A stretch of 5,388 bases of DNA from Treponema sp. GTDB lineage: Bacteria > Spirochaetota > Spirochaetia > Treponematales > Treponemataceae. The notes beneath the pieces are model-generated. The model saw only the letters and a program-made list of their open reading frames with translations, was not told the DNA's origin and searched no databases. This document shows positions 4,634 through 5,388 of the stretch, one piece after another (the stretch's first letter is position 1; each line of letters opens with the position of its first letter). The DNA lies in NCBI GenBank assembly GCA_016297415.1, contig JAEDGQ010000110.1, positions 1-5,388 of the forward strand, written 5' to 3'. The translations under genes were made by a program, and so were the position numbers.

Positions 4634-5388
4634 TGGATACGTCCAGAACCGTCACCACCAGCCAGTTTGTTAACTTCGTCTTCTGTAACGAGGTTGTAGT
4701 CACCGATGATTGAGTGTTTGAGACAAGAAGCAGCAACTGCCCAGTTGATAGAAGACTGTGTGTCCATACCTTTGAGCTGTGAGTGGATAAGACCACCACC
4801 GAATGAGTCACCACCACCTACGCGGTCAACAATCTGCATATCATACTGTTTTGAGAATGCGAAATCTTTGTCATCAACATAGAGAAGAGCCTGCCAGAGG
4901 TTGCGGTTTGCATTGATAGAAGTGCGGAGTGTGATTGCAACTTTCTTGAAACCGAATTTTTCTTTGAGCTGGCGAGCAACTGATTTGTAACCTTCAGTGT
5001 TAAGTTCACCTGCAGTTGTATCTGTACCTTCAGATTTGATACCGAATACATCGTTAGCATCGTCTTCGTTAGAAATACAAACGTCAACATACTTACAAAC
5101 TTCAGTCATAGCTGCACGAGCTTCGTCTTTAGTCCAGAGCTTACCACGGTAGTTAAGGTCACAAGAAGTTGTAATGCCCATTTCGCGAGCTGTTTTACAA
5201 GCTTCGATAGTAGCTTTAACCATGTTTGGTCCGAGAGCTGGAGTAATACCAGTTACATGGAACCATGAAGCACCCTTGAGGATTTCTTTCCAGTTGAATT
5301 CTGATGGATCAGCAAGCTGGATAGATGAACCGGCACGGTCATAAACACATTTTGAACCACGCTGTGAAGCACCTTTTTCGTTGTAGTA
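4627..5388 (-). CDS. kdgK: PfkB-family sugar kinase, probably 2-keto-3-deoxygluconate kinase (N-terminus beyond window)
   Basis: The frame is open from the window edge to a TAA at 4627, giving 253 residues of a protein usually about 340 long; the start is upstream of the window. The ATG at 5223 is internal, since the codons before it (YYNEKGASQRGSK, DRAGSSIQLA, then ASWFHVTGITPAL) match the family well. The PfkB signature 2 is VDRVGGGDSFGGGLI, whose Asp in GGGD is the expected catalytic base. CDLNYRGKLW and SNEDDANDVFGI are also typical, and the C-terminus GSGRIQR resembles KDG kinases of gut anaerobes. The enzyme would phosphorylate 2-keto-3-deoxygluconate to KDPG in uronate/pectin catabolism; other PfkB substrates, such as fructose, are not excluded. 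Codons are strongly biased (GGT, GCT, CGT, AAC, GAC, TAC), unlike the neighbours, suggesting high expression. Two terminators follow. Confidence 0.88.
   Translation of the reverse strand, partial: YYNEKGASQRGSKCVYDRAGSSIQLADPSEFNWKEILKGASWFHVTGITPALGPNMVKATIEACKTAREMGITTSCDLNYRGKLWTKDEARAAMTEVCKYVDVCISNEDDANDVFGIKSEGTDTTAGELNTEGYKSVARQLKEKFGFKKVAITLRTSINANRNLWQALLYVDDKDFAFSKQYDMQIVDRVGGGDSFGGGLIHSQLKGMDTQSSINWAVAASCLKHSIIGDYNLVTEDEVNKLAGGDGSGRIQR

Noticed and set aside
4518..4817. 99-codon minus-strand frame overlapping the kinase end and hairpin block
   Set aside because: It is an out-of-frame shadow of the kinase gene with low-complexity Ser/Thr/Val sequence, continuing into the terminators.
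1..5388. Mobile element, CRISPR array, phage or defence system
   Set aside because: No transposase, integrase, spaced direct repeats or target-site duplications are visible, and every large frame belongs to a housekeeping-type family.

Overview
The window is a stretch of bacterial chromosome with moderately low G+C and all recognisable genes on the minus strand. Gene content, AT-rich intergenic DNA and protein style (a membrane chemoreceptor, a short DtxR-type repressor, a fused Na/Pi cotransporter-PhoU protein, and a PfkB kinase ending in GSGRIQR) suggest an anaerobic host-associated spirochete of the Treponema type, or less likely a Clostridia-like anaerobe. This assignment is inference; no rRNA or marker gene is present. 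No mobile element, CRISPR array, tRNA or rRNA is visible.

In minus-strand (transcription) order: (1) 5388-4627, the C-terminal three quarters of a PfkB-family sugar kinase, most like 2-keto-3-deoxygluconate kinase, with a codon bias typical of high expression. (2) 4633-4503, a 131-nt block of four consecutive hairpins; the first includes the kinase stop codon, the second is a perfect 12-bp stem, and the last two look like intrinsic terminators in tandem. (3) A strong sigma-70-like promoter (4504-4476), whose -35 box lies in the T-tract of the last terminator, then a methyl-accepting chemotaxis protein (4458-2629) with a periplasmic Cache-like sensor, closed by its own terminator (2611-2564). 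(4) A probable three-gene operon: Na+/phosphate cotransporter with a PhoU-like tail (2547-886), a DtxR/MntR-type metal-dependent repressor (846-481), and the N-terminal 156 codons of an ABC exporter half-transporter (469-1, running off the window).

The kinase would feed uronate or pectin breakdown into the Entner-Doudoroff route, the chemoreceptor would steer motility, and the operon combines phosphate transport, metal sensing and an exporter of unknown substrate. The genes themselves are ordinary families. The less ordinary signals are between them: the hairpin array, promoter boxes packed into terminators with very short or absent leaders, an 18-bp tandem duplication over the cotransporter stop codon, and a repressor metal site that mixes MntR and DtxR ligands. 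I found no evidence of a wholly new multi-gene system.
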